Of a DNA stretch of 64,000 bases, positions 9,733-18,518 are shown piece by piece. The stretch covers positions 248,001-312,000 of the forward strand of contig JAWKPA010000012.1 of NCBI GenBank assembly GCA_041390905.1, given 5' to 3'. The translations under genes were made by a program, and so were the position numbers. Within the stretch, counting starts at the first letter, position 1, and every line of letters begins with the position of its first letter. This DNA is from JACKCD01 sp041390905. GTDB lineage: Bacteria; Chloroflexota; Anaerolineae; Promineifilales; Promineifilaceae. A model generated the notes under the pieces. The model worked only from the letters and a program-made list of their open reading frames with translations, made no database searches and had not been told where the DNA came from.

Positions 9733-11475
9733 ATGAAACGACGACTGGTTGCTTGGTCGTTTTTGCTGGTGGTGCTGGTTGCTTGTGGGGGAGAAACGGC
9801 CGTTTCTTCCCCACCCCTTCCCACCTCTCCCCCCACCATTGAGGTTGAGCCAACGGAAACGGCCGTTTCTCCCATCCCCACTGTAGTACAAACGGCCGTT
9901 CCCCCCTTTGAACCCACCTGCAATAACGTCCCCACCCTGGCTGACAACAGCGATTATCCCTGGTGGAACGACCGCGTTTTCTACGAAATCTTTGTTCGCA
10001 GCTTCTACGACAGCGATGGCGACGGCATTGGTGACTTTAATGGCATCATCGAAAAGCTGGACTACCTCAACGACGGCGACCCCAATACCAGCGATGATCT
10101 TGGCATCACCGGCATCTGGCTGATGCCCATTACCGTTTCGCCCAGCTATCATGGCTATGATGTCGTAGATTACTTTGACGTGGAACCAGATTACGGCACC
10201 AAGGAAGATTTTCAGCGGCTGCTGGAAGAAGCACACAAACGGGACATCAAGGTCATCATTGACCTGGTGCTAAACCACACGAGCGTTGAACACCCCTGGT
10301 TTAAAGATGCTGTGAGCAATCCTGACAGCCCCTACCGCGATTTCTACATTTGGGCCGATAGCCCGCCGGGCTACAGCAGCCCGTGGGGCAGCCCGGTTTG
10401 GCATCGCAGCGGCACCGGCTTTTACTATGGCGTGTTTTGGGAAGGGATGCCCGATCTCAATTACGAGAACCCCGATGTCACAACAGAAATGCAGAAAGTT
10501 ATCCGCTTTTGGCTGGAAGATATGGGGGTTGACGGGTTTCGGCTGGATGCTATCAAGCACTTGATTGAGGACGGCAGCATTCAGGAAAACACACCCGCTA
10601 CTCATGCCTGGTTTGAGTCATTCCACGATTTTTACAAATCTATCAACCCTGAAGCGGTTACGGTTGGTGAAGCGTGGTCTGATACGGCGGAAGTAGTGGA
10701 ATATATTGGCGACGAGGTGGATGTGGCTTTTGAGTTTGATAACGCCAGTGCCATCTTGCAAAGTGCCAAAATGGAACGGACCACAGCGATCAGAAATGCC
10801 CAGAAACAAATTGCCCTTGCTTACCCGGCCAATCAATATGCCACCTTCATTAGCAACCACGACCAGGTGCGGATAATGAGTACGCTGCTGGGCGATTTTG
10901 GGCGGGCAAAAACGGCCGCTTCCTTGCTGCTAACCGGCCCTGGTTTACCCTTCCTGTACTATGGTGAAGAGGTGGGGCAAGCCGGCCGTAAACCCGACGA
11001 CCGACTGCGAACCCCCATGCAGTGGGACGAGACCGCCAATGCCGGCTTCACCACCGCTTCAGCCGCCTGGAATATGCCGCAAACCAATTACGCTTCGTTT
11101 AACGTGGCTGACCAAACCAATGACCCGGATTCACTGTTGAGCCAATACCGGGCACTGATTCAACTGCGAGACCGCAGCGAGGCTTTGCAAACGGGGGATT
11201 TGCAGCCCGTGGAAACGGGGATTAGTGCGCTATACGCTTCCTTGCGCCGCACGGAAGATCAGACGCTGCTGGTAATGATCAATATGGGGGATGAGCCGAT
11301 AGGCAACTATGGTCTGTGTGTAAACGGCGGCGTGTTGGCGGAAGGGACGGCGCAGGAGGTTTTGTGGCAAACGGCCGTTTCCGCTCCCACCAGCAACAGC
11401 AGCGGCGGCTTTGACAATTACAAACCTGTAGACGTGGTGCCACCCTATACAACCTATATCATTGAGTTAAAATAG
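9733..11475 (+). CDS. GH13 alpha-amylase family lipoprotein
   Basis: This roughly 580-residue extracellular enzyme has a lipoprotein signal (LLVVLVACGG). A Ser/Thr/Pro-rich linker follows, holding three ACGGCCGT-derived TAV peptides, then a GH13 barrel from about residue 70. Visible catalytic residues are Asp272 in GFRLDAIKHL (nucleophile), Glu313 in VGEAW (acid/base) and Asp377 in SNHDQ. The YEIFVRSFYDSDGDGIGDF start resembles oligo-1,6-glucosidase, trehalose synthase and neopullulanase-like enzymes, so it should cut alpha-glucosidic bonds. The ATG at 9733 is preferred over TTG at 9730 because GGAGG lies 7 bases before it. It probably feeds the importer just upstream. Confidence 0.9.
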   Translation: MKRRLVAWSFLLVVLVACGGETAVSSPPLPTSPPTIEVEPTETAVSPIPTVVQTAVPPFEPTCNNVPTLADNSDYPWWNDRVFYEIFVRSFYDSDGDGIGDFNGIIEKLDYLNDGDPNTSDDLGITGIWLMPITVSPSYHGYDVVDYFDVEPDYGTKEDFQRLLEEAHKRDIKVIIDLVLNHTSVEHPWFKDAVSNPDSPYRDFYIWADSPPGYSSPWGSPVWHRSGTGFYYGVFWEGMPDLNYENPDVTTEMQKVIRFWLEDMGVDGFRLDAIKHLIEDGSIQENTPATHAWFESFHDFYKSINPEAVTVGEAWSDTAEVVEYIGDEVDVAFEFDNASAILQSAKMERTTAIRNAQKQIALAYPANQYATFISNHDQVRIMSTLLGDFGRAKTAASLLLTGPGLPFLYYGEEVGQAGRKPDDRLRTPMQWDETANAGFTTASAAWNMPQTNYASFNVADQTNDPDSLLSQYRALIQLRDRSEALQTGDLQPVETGISALYASLRRTEDQTLLVMINMGDEPIGNYGLCVNGGVLAEGTAQEVLWQTAVSAPTSNSSGGFDNYKPVDVVPPYTTYIIELK

Positions 11476-11625
11476 CCACTTTTTCTGGCAGTTTGCGCAA
11501 GATTGATCCCTTAACACTGTTACCTTTACCCGATGACAGCCGGAAATGAACCGATTATAGTGAACAGGATTCAGGGCGGTACAGATTAATACACGCACCA
11601 GCCCGATTCAAAAGGTAAGGTAAAA

Positions 11626-12051
11626 ATGTCTGAAACAATAGAATTTTTAAAACGAGTCCCATTATTAGATGGGTTAAACAGTAAACAATTAGGACAGTTA
11701 GAAAAACGTTTTGTCGCACGCAGCTACAAAGCTGGGGAGCAAATTGTGCGGCAGGGTGAAGGCGGCGAAGGGCTATTCATTGTTGTCAATGGGGTTGCTG
11801 AGGCGATCCGTGAACGAGCCGATGGTTCAACGGCCGTTGTCAACAACTTCGGCTCTACCGACTTTTTTGGTGAGTTGGCCCTGCTGCATGACGGTACCCG
11901 CACCGCTTCGGTGGTGGCAACAGCCGATACGGATTGCCTGGTGCTGGCTCGCTGGGATTTTCTGGCCGCCATGAAAGAGGATGCGGACATGGGGGTTGTC
12001 GTTTCACAAGAGCTGGCACGCCGATTCCGCCGAGCATTGGATCGGTTATAA
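11626..12051 (+). CDS. Single-domain cyclic-nucleotide-binding protein
   Basis: This 141-residue protein is almost entirely one cNMP-binding domain. The phosphate-binding cassette reads FGELALLHDGTRTASV, close to the family pattern FGE-L-AL-x-x-x-R-A/T-A-x-V. There is no DNA-binding or kinase domain. It may be a regulatory subunit or an adaptor. It lies immediately before a class III nucleotide cyclase gene in the same direction, separated by a terminator. A cAMP producer/sensor pair is the natural inference. AAGGT precedes the ATG. Confidence 0.85.
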   Translation: MSETIEFLKRVPLLDGLNSKQLGQLEKRFVARSYKAGEQIVRQGEGGEGLFIVVNGVAEAIRERADGSTAVVNNFGSTDFFGELALLHDGTRTASVVATADTDCLVLARWDFLAAMKEDADMGVVVSQELARRFRRALDRL

Positions 12052-12135
12052 TCACGCATGGAGCATTGGCAATGAAGGGTGTGGTGATAGGAACCTGCAC
12101 CGTATCTATACACATATAACGATTTAGTTTTATCA

Positions 12136-12173
12136 GGGCGTACAGTACATGGCTACTGTACGCCCTTTTGTTT
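12136..12173 (+). terminator. Perfect 12-bp stem terminator abutting the cyclase start
   Basis: The stem is GGGCGTACAGTA (12136-12147) with TACTGTACGCCC (12154-12165), a six-base loop, then TTTTGTTT. The next bases are the ATG at 12174. It should end transcription of the cyclic-nucleotide-binding gene. Confidence 0.85.
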
Positions 12174-15100
12174 ATGCGCTGCCCTAACTGCGACTTTGAC
12201 TACCCGCCCGACATGCGCTTTTGTGGCATGTGTGGCATACGCCTAAAGCAAATTTGCCTAGGATGCCACTTTGCCAACCCACTTGATTACCGCTTTTGTG
12301 GGATGTGTGGGCTTTCCTTGCTACCGCCCCCTGCTCAGTTGCCCCCAGCCTATGAGAACCAAGACCACAGCCACTCAGCGTTGCCCCTGGCTGGCGAGCG
12401 ACGCTTGGCAACCGTGCTGGTGGCGGATGTGAGCCGCTCTACGGAGTTGTTGGAGCAGCTTGGCACCGAAGCGTGGGTCAAAACGATGAACCATATTCTC
12501 CAGCTCATGGAAGCCGAGATTTATCGTTATGGCGGCGAAGTTGATCAATTCCGGGGCGATGGTTTGGTTGCCTTTTTTGGAGCTACATCTGCCCATGAAG
12601 ACGACCCGGAGCGTGCGGTTTTGGCAGGGCTAGCCATTCAGCAGTCTATACAGCGTCACGCTGACAAATTGCAGGCAACCGACTTGCCTCACTTGCAGGT
12701 GCGGATTGGCATCAACACGGGGGAGATTATTGTCACGGCTATTGGTGACAGCCAGCAGTTTCGGGAGGAAACGGCAATGGGCGAGGGGATTATGCTGGCG
12801 GCACGTATGGAAACATCGGCCGCTCCGGGAACTGTGCTGGTCAGTGACAGTACCTATCGGCTGGTGTCATCACTGTTTGAATGGGACGCACTTGGCGAAT
12901 TGCCTATTAAGGGTTTATCTCAGCCAGTGGCTGTCTACCGCCCGCTGGCGCATCTGTCCGAAGCGGAAAAACAAAGCGGCACCCGTTCTGAGACGTTGTC
13001 AGCCCCGTTGATTGGTCGTGATGTCGAGCGCCAGGCATTGGAGGCGCATTTGGCGGCACTGTACGTCGGCCGTGGTGGCATTATGCTGCTCACTGGGGAT
13101 GGGGGAATGGGTAAGTCACGGCTGGCAGACGATGTGCGGGCGCAAGAGCAAGGCAAGCTGCTGTGGCTGCGTGGCCGCTGCCGCTCCTATGACCAATCAC
13201 GGCCGTTTTCAGTGTGGGGCGACCTGCTGCGTAAATGGCTCCATATGCAGCCCAGCACGTCTGATGCCGAAACCCGCGACCGATTGCGTCAGGAGTCAGT
13301 CGCATTGTGGGGCGATCTGTTTGGTGAATATTATCCGTATTTGGCAACCCTGCTTTCGCTGCCGCTGGAGGAGCCGTTTATTGAGCAGGTCAGGTGTCTG
13401 GACGCCGAGGGGTTGCAGCATCAGCTATTTACGGCTGTTCTTGGTTGGGTTAACCGGCTGGCGGAGCAAGGGCCACTTGTCATTGCCTTTAGCGATGCCC
13501 ACTGGGCCGATGCCTCCTCGCTGGCGTTGCTAACTTACTGTCTGCCGGTGTGTGAGGCCCATCCGCTGCTGTGGCTGGTTACGTATCGCCATATGCGGGA
13601 AACGGCCGTTTGGCATTTTGCCCAACACGTAGAAACCGAATACCCGCACCGTGTGACTCGGCTCACCTTTGCCCCGCTGACCGATGAGCAAAGCCATGAA
13701 CTGATCGATCACCTGATTGGTGCCGATGTCTTGTCGCCCAGGATAAAGGCGTTAGTGATTGAAAAGGCAGATGGAAACCCCTACTATGTGGCCGAGTTAA
13801 TTGAGACGCTGATTGAGCAGGCCGTGTTGGTTAAGGATGTGACAAACGGCCGTTGGCACGCCACCCGCGCTATTGACAACCTCCAGCTTCCCGATACGTT
13901 ACAAAACCTCTTCCTGTCTCGTATTGACATTCTTTTACCCGCCGAAAAACAGCTTTTGCAAATGGCCGCCACTATCGGCCACGTGTTCTGGTTTAACCTA
14001 CTGCAACATTTAGCCGGTGACGCCGACATTCAGCCCCACCTCACTGCCTTGCAGCGGGCGCAGCTTGTTGTGGAGCGGCGGCGCGTACCTGACCTGGGGA
14101 TGGAATATACCTTCCGCTCATCTCTCATCCGTGATGCGGTGTACGAAAGCTTGCTGTCTACGCAGCAGACGCTTTACCATGAACAAATTGCCGCCTACCT
14201 GGCACCCGCCGAACGCCCCACCCCGCCGCAATATTATGGGATGCTGGCTTATCATTATCAGCGGGCTGGTAAGCAAGGCGAACAGCTTTACTATACGCTG
14301 TTGGCAGCCAAAGAAGCCAAGGACGTGTATGCCAATACGGAAGCGGTAACACTTTATACGCAGGGTCTGCGGCTGCTTGACCAAATGGAGCGGGAAACGG
14401 ATAACCCTGACCGGCTTTATGCCATACGAACGCGCCAATTTGAACTGTTGGACGGCCGGCGGGAGGTACACTTTCTGCTCGGCGAATTTCAGGCTATGGA
14501 CGAAGATGCCAAAAGGCTGTTGGCTTTGGCGCGGCAACTGGGTGATGACCCTGTTTGGTTGATTGATGCCCTGTTGATCCAGTCCGTTGTACATGATTGG
14601 CGCACAGAGACCGAATTGCAAAAGGGGCAGGCCTTGGCCGAGGAGGCACTGCAACTGGCGCGGCAGCAGGGAGATCAACAGCGGGAAATGCTGAGCCTGA
14701 TGGCTATTGCCAACCAGCAATCCTATGGTCGGGTAAACCCTGCGTCGCTAGACATTGCCCAAGAGGCATTGGCTTTGGCAAAGCAGCTAGATGACCCATA
14801 CCGTGAAGCCGAGATTTTGCTGGCAATTAGCCGCTTTTACAATTGGAGCAACGAGCCAGAGCAGGCCATTGCCTTTTTGGAGAAAGCGCGACCGCTGTGT
14901 GAGGCACTCAACAACAAAGTGGCTGAGGTCACACTGCTGGGACAAATTGGTCTGCAGTTTGAGCGCACAGGCGATTATTATCGCTTGCTAACGCAATACC
15001 AGCAGCCTCGCCTGAAGATCAGCCAGTCAATCAACCATCGGCCGTTGGCATTGGAAATGCGTTTGGGTGAGGGGGTCATTGTTGGGCTTCAGTTGGGAGA

Positions 15101-15806
15101 TTATGCAGCGGGGATGGCAATGATGCGCGAAGTGGCGGCGCAGTGGAGCCATGATACGCCGCTTGTTTTGCTGCGAATGGCGTTGATGCTGAGTGCGATG
15201 GCCGAGCATGAGGAAGCCTTGGAGAAGCTGGAGCAAGCGCAGCAGCAGTTGGCGCAGGTGGTGAGCCGAACGCTTGCCCTGGGGCTGCATCTGGCGGCGG
15301 CTATGATTTATAATGGTGCAGGCGGGGAAGCGCATTGGTGGCAAGCATTAGAAGAAACGGCCAGAGCCAGCCAGATTGTGCGAGAGAATCCGATGATCAG
15401 CCGACAATATGAACTGGCGGCTGCTTGCCAGGCGGCGGTGGCTCAGCTTGCTTTGGCTAAAATTGCGTCAGAGCAGGCGGCCAGACAGCGGCATCTGGAT
15501 TGGGCATTGGCTTCGTCGCAGGTGGCACTGACTATTTATGAGTTGTTGGGGTATGTGCAGATTTTGGAATGTGCCAGCGAGGAGGTGTTGTTTTGGCACG
15601 GGAAGGCACTGCGGGCAAACGGCCGTTTTGCCGATGCCCACACCTTTTTTCACCGAGCCTATGCCGAAATGCAGCGTAAACATGCCCTCATTCCATCGGG
15701 TGTTGTGTATGCCCAAACCTTTTTGGAAATTCCGCTGCACCGCCAGATTCGAGCTGCTGTGTTTGTGCCGGAAAAACTGGTTGCCAGTGAACCAGAGATT
15801 TGGTAG
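12174..15806 (+). CDS. Class III nucleotide cyclase / AAA ATPase / TPR protein with N-terminal zinc ribbons
   Basis: This protein has 1210 residues. Residues 1-50 form two zinc-ribbon-like units (CPNC...CGMCG, CLGC...CGMCG). Residues about 75-260 are a class III adenylate/guanylate cyclase domain, with metal-binding Asp in VLVADVS and in QFRGDGLVAFFG. An AAA/ATPase domain follows, with GDGGMGKSRL (Walker A) and LVIAFSDAHWAD (Walker B). The C-terminal half is helical TPR-like repeats. This cyclase-ATPase-TPR plan is common in filamentous multicellular bacteria, where the ATPase/TPR part is thought to sense partners. ATG at 12174 is preferred over TTG at 12168. There is no ribosome site because a terminator hairpin ends just before it. 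The last codons overlap the tRNA promoter. Confidence 0.85.
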   Translation: MRCPNCDFDYPPDMRFCGMCGIRLKQICLGCHFANPLDYRFCGMCGLSLLPPPAQLPPAYENQDHSHSALPLAGERRLATVLVADVSRSTELLEQLGTEAWVKTMNHILQLMEAEIYRYGGEVDQFRGDGLVAFFGATSAHEDDPERAVLAGLAIQQSIQRHADKLQATDLPHLQVRIGINTGEIIVTAIGDSQQFREETAMGEGIMLAARMETSAAPGTVLVSDSTYRLVSSLFEWDALGELPIKGLSQPVAVYRPLAHLSEAEKQSGTRSETLSAPLIGRDVERQALEAHLAALYVGRGGIMLLTGDGGMGKSRLADDVRAQEQGKLLWLRGRCRSYDQSRPFSVWGDLLRKWLHMQPSTSDAETRDRLRQESVALWGDLFGEYYPYLATLLSLPLEEPFIEQVRCLDAEGLQHQLFTAVLGWVNRLAEQGPLVIAFSDAHWADASSLALLTYCLPVCEAHPLLWLVTYRHMRETAVWHFAQHVETEYPHRVTRLTFAPLTDEQSHELIDHLIGADVLSPRIKALVIEKADGNPYYVAELIETLIEQAVLVKDVTNGRWHATRAIDNLQLPDTLQNLFLSRIDILLPAEKQLLQMAATIGHVFWFNLLQHLAGDADIQPHLTALQRAQLVVERRRVPDLGMEYTFRSSLIRDAVYESLLSTQQTLYHEQIAAYLAPAERPTPPQYYGMLAYHYQRAGKQGEQLYYTLLAAKEAKDVYANTEAVTLYTQGLRLLDQMERETDNPDRLYAIRTRQFELLDGRREVHFLLGEFQAMDEDAKRLLALARQLGDDPVWLIDALLIQSVVHDWRTETELQKGQALAEEALQLARQQGDQQREMLSLMAIANQQSYGRVNPASLDIAQEALALAKQLDDPYREAEILLAISRFYNWSNEPEQAIAFLEKARPLCEALNNKVAEVTLLGQIGLQFERTGDYYRLLTQYQQPRLKISQSINHRPLALEMRLGEGVIVGLQLGDYAAGMAMMREVAAQWSHDTPLVLLRMALMLSAMAEHEEALEKLEQAQQQLAQVVSRTLALGLHLAAAMIYNGAGGEAHWWQALEETARASQIVRENPMISRQYELAAACQAAVAQLALAKIASEQAARQRHLDWALASSQVALTIYELLGYVQILECASEEVLFWHGKALRANGRFADAHTFFHRAYAEMQRKHALIPSGVVYAQTFLEIPLHRQIRAAVFVPEKLVASEPEIW

Positions 15807-15809
15807 AAT
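15781..15809 (+). promoter_or_regulatory. Sigma-70-like promoter of tRNA-Gln, inside the cyclase gene end
   Basis: TTGCCA at 15781-15786, a 17-bp spacer, and TAGAAT at 15804-15809 precede the tRNA by about 10 bases. The TAG of the -10 box is also the stop codon of the cyclase gene. Confidence 0.65.
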
Positions 15810-15819
15810 CTGGCTACAT

Positions 15820-15890
15820 TGCGGGATAGTTTAATGGCAGAACAGGCGGCTCTGAACCGTCTAGTCTAGGTTCGAATCCTGGTCCCGCAG
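15820..15890 (+). tRNA. tRNA-Gln (anticodon CTG)
   Basis: The acceptor stem TGCGGGA pairs with TCCCGCA. The anticodon stem GGCGG/CCGTC encloses the loop CTCTGAA, giving anticodon CTG (reads CAG, Gln). The T arm is CTAGG-TTCGAAT-CCTGG. The discriminator is G at 15890. The next bases are CCT, so the CCA end is not encoded. Confidence 0.95.
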
Positions 15891-15898
15891 CCTTGAAG

Positions 15899-15930
15899 AA
15901 ACCGCCTCCAATTTGGAGGCGGTTTTTTTA
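15899..15930 (+). terminator. Terminator after tRNA-Gln
   Basis: A 12-bp perfect stem (AAACCGCCTCCA with TGGAGGCGGTTT) closes a 3-base loop. It is followed by a T-run and lies 8 bases after the tRNA. Confidence 0.9.
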
Positions 15931-16071
15931 TGCGTCTTCATCAAATTGTGTACCGCACAGAAATAAGGACAAGCTGCGGGTAGCAAGTGGCAGGTCGCAA
16001 GTAGCAAGTCGTTTTTGCCAATTCGCACATGCGACTTGTAACATGTTACTTGCGAACGATTTGGTGATGAG

Positions 16072-18384
16072 CTATTTTGCCGGGTGAAGCCAGATGGTCT
16101 CTTTGGCAGCGGCTTCAACGCGGCTGCGGCTAAAGAGCATGGGGCGATAACGGCCGTTTTTCCACCCTTCCAACCCATCCTGATAATGCGAACTGTTGAC
16201 ATAAGCAGATTGCCCGCCCGGAAGCGCCGCCACGCTGTTATCCCATGCGCCCACGTCAAGCACCATGCGGCAACTGGCAATCATTTCTACGGGTTCTGGC
16301 GGGAACCGGGGAGGAACGGCCGTTTGGTTGATGGTGTTGTCACTGCCCGGCATGGGAATCATCTGGGGTCGCCAATGTTTACCCAGCACAGGAACGGCCG
16401 TTAGCGGGTGGCGCACGTGTAGACGATGTAACTTTCCCCACTGCCACTGCTTCCAACTTGTGCCAACCTGCTGACGCAAAACGGCAAATGTCTTGACATA
16501 AGATGGAAAAATGTGTGAAGTAATTGAACCAACCCACTGAGGTGGCTCCGTTTCCAGCCAATCCAGCAGTCGTTCGTAGGCGATGGCGTGGAAAGGGTTG
16601 CCGGGGCTTTGGGAAACGGCCGTTTGGCTCAAAAGCTGCTCACTCACCTCCTCCCCCAAGGCATGCCCCATTACAGCCTGCGTCAGATGCACCAGCCAGC
16701 CAAAATAGAGCGTCGGTGCTACGCTGTCAATCACCATGTTGCCATCCCATTGTTGCAGCAGATCACGCCCTCGCGCCAGGTCGCCATGTAACCGCTGTTT
16801 TGCCAGACAGGGCAAAACCAGCGGCAGAAAACGCTGCGCCAATAGGGACACCGTATCTTGCTGGATGGCAAGGTGATCCGCTAGCGAAAGGGGCTGGGGT
16901 GTTTGCAGTAGCTGCAAAATGCGGGCAGCGCGATAAGGTGGTAGCCACTCCTCGGTGAGCCAATGCGGGTAACTGTGCTCCATAACGCGATTGTTGGCGG
17001 TAGCAATAATGCCAGTGGCTGGGTTGAGCACGCGAGGCAGTTCCTCATGGGGGATTTGCCCTTGCCAATCGTAGCGGCTGTCCCAGCCGGGGGCGGGAGT
17101 CATGCCATTGCCGCATTGCCGCAGCGGAACTTGCCCTGGCAGCGTGTAGCCAATGTTGCCGGCTGTATCTGCATAAACCATGTTTTGTGGCGGGAAGGCC
17201 CAATTGCGCAGTGCCTCATTAAAGCTGTGCCAGCCGGTTGCGCGGTTGAGATCGAGTATGGCACTGAGATGATTGTTGGGCTGGTGGCACATCCAGCACA
17301 ACGCCAGGTCGCGCTCGTCGTGGTGCAGCAGGCTGGTGATGATGGGGCCGTGGTGGGTGTAGCGCACGGGGATGGTAAACGGTTTACGTCCGCGAATGTA
17401 GATAGTTTCGTTGATTTGCTCGGCATTGCGCCAACGGCCGTTTTGTTCATAGCGCAGCGGGTCGAGGGGGTGAAACTGCTCCACGTAGATGTCCTGAATA
17501 TCGCTAAAGGCGTTGGTAATCCCCCAGGCAATATGGTCGTTGTGGCCGATGAGAACGCCCGGCACGCCGGGGGTGCTGAAACCAGTAACGTTGTAACCTC
17601 CACCTGTCAGATGGTTTTCATACCAGATGGAGGGGAAAATGGGGGGAAGATGGGGGTCGTTGGCTAATAACGGCCGTTTTGTACACATGCGCTCTGCCGC
17701 CACCACCCAATTGTTGCTGCCGATGTGTTGCCCGACGGGTAACATGCCCAGTGGTAAAGCAGCAATCGCTTCTTCATACGCAGCCAACAGATTGGCCGCA
17801 AGCTGGGCGGTGACGGGATGAGTAGACTGGGTAACATCATTTGCCATAGGCAAAATGTCGGCTGCCTTCTCCTCACCCAATGTTGCACCAAGTAAGCTGC
17901 GAATGAGTTCCGACTGCCAGTTGGCCGATAGCCCCCATGCCAGCACGATTCCCCAGGCGGCACTGTGGTGTATTTGCCACGGCTCCGGTTTGTAAAACAG
18001 CAGCCGGAATTCTGACGGGATGTTGCCACTATTGATAAAGGCGTTGATTCCGGCACAGTATGCATTTACCATTGACAGTGCGGCTTCGTCGCCACCACGC
18101 ACGTGGTTTTGTGCGGCCCGTGTCCAGCCCATGACACGGGCAAAGCGGTCGGTGGCAACTCCTTTTGGGCCAATAATTTCGCTTAAGCGCCCCGATCCAA
18201 CGCGGCGATTCAGATCCATTTGGAACAGCCGATCCTGTGCGTGAACAAACCCTTGTGTAAAAAAAAGGTCGGCTTCTGTCTGGGCATAAATGTGGGGTAC
18301 GCCCCAGGTATCGCGGATGATTTCAACGGGATGTTGCAGGGCGGTAAACGTTAATTTTTGCTTTGGTTGAAAACGATTGAGCAT
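16072..18384 (-). CDS. Penicillin acylase family (Ntn-hydrolase) amidohydrolase
   Basis: This 770-residue protein of the S45 penicillin/cephalosporin acylase family is cleaved autocatalytically in homologs. The cut comes before the nucleophile, here Ser223 in HIGSNNWVVA. The alpha part shows VEIIRDTWGVPHIYAQTE and GFVHAQDRLFQMDL, and the beta part shows NDPHLPP and HNDHIAWGITN. Substrates in the family range from penicillins to acyl-homoserine lactones, so the natural substrate is open. No clear signal peptide is seen at the N-terminus, which is odd for a family that is mostly exported. It may act inside the cell or the start may be misjudged. The gene is convergent with tRNA-Gln. Confidence 0.88.
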   Translation of the reverse strand: MLNRFQPKQKLTFTALQHPVEIIRDTWGVPHIYAQTEADLFFTQGFVHAQDRLFQMDLNRRVGSGRLSEIIGPKGVATDRFARVMGWTRAAQNHVRGGDEAALSMVNAYCAGINAFINSGNIPSEFRLLFYKPEPWQIHHSAAWGIVLAWGLSANWQSELIRSLLGATLGEEKAADILPMANDVTQSTHPVTAQLAANLLAAYEEAIAALPLGMLPVGQHIGSNNWVVAAERMCTKRPLLANDPHLPPIFPSIWYENHLTGGGYNVTGFSTPGVPGVLIGHNDHIAWGITNAFSDIQDIYVEQFHPLDPLRYEQNGRWRNAEQINETIYIRGRKPFTIPVRYTHHGPIITSLLHHDERDLALCWMCHQPNNHLSAILDLNRATGWHSFNEALRNWAFPPQNMVYADTAGNIGYTLPGQVPLRQCGNGMTPAPGWDSRYDWQGQIPHEELPRVLNPATGIIATANNRVMEHSYPHWLTEEWLPPYRAARILQLLQTPQPLSLADHLAIQQDTVSLLAQRFLPLVLPCLAKQRLHGDLARGRDLLQQWDGNMVIDSVAPTLYFGWLVHLTQAVMGHALGEEVSEQLLSQTAVSQSPGNPFHAIAYERLLDWLETEPPQWVGSITSHIFPSYVKTFAVLRQQVGTSWKQWQWGKLHRLHVRHPLTAVPVLGKHWRPQMIPMPGSDNTINQTAVPPRFPPEPVEMIASCRMVLDVGAWDNSVAALPGGQSAYVNSSHYQDGLEGWKNGRYRPMLFSRSRVEAAAKETIWLHPAK

Positions 18385-18430
18385 GGTGGCTGGCCCCTTG
18401 TGGTGCTAATCCGATACAAATTCCCATGAT

Positions 18431-18446
18431 TGTTTCACGGGAAACA
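18431..18446. promoter_or_regulatory. parS-like site 1
   Basis: TGTTTCACGGGAAACA matches 15 of 16 bases of the bacterial ParB-binding consensus TGTTTCACGTGAAACA. It lies in the 134-bp gap between two minus-strand genes. The symmetry extends to 20 bp (18429-18448). Confidence 0.6.
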
Positions 18447-18518
18447 ATTGACCCACTGTGGGGTGCTGCCATATGCTATAGCACAAATAAATTAAGTTTT
18501 AGCTAACGGTGTAATAAC

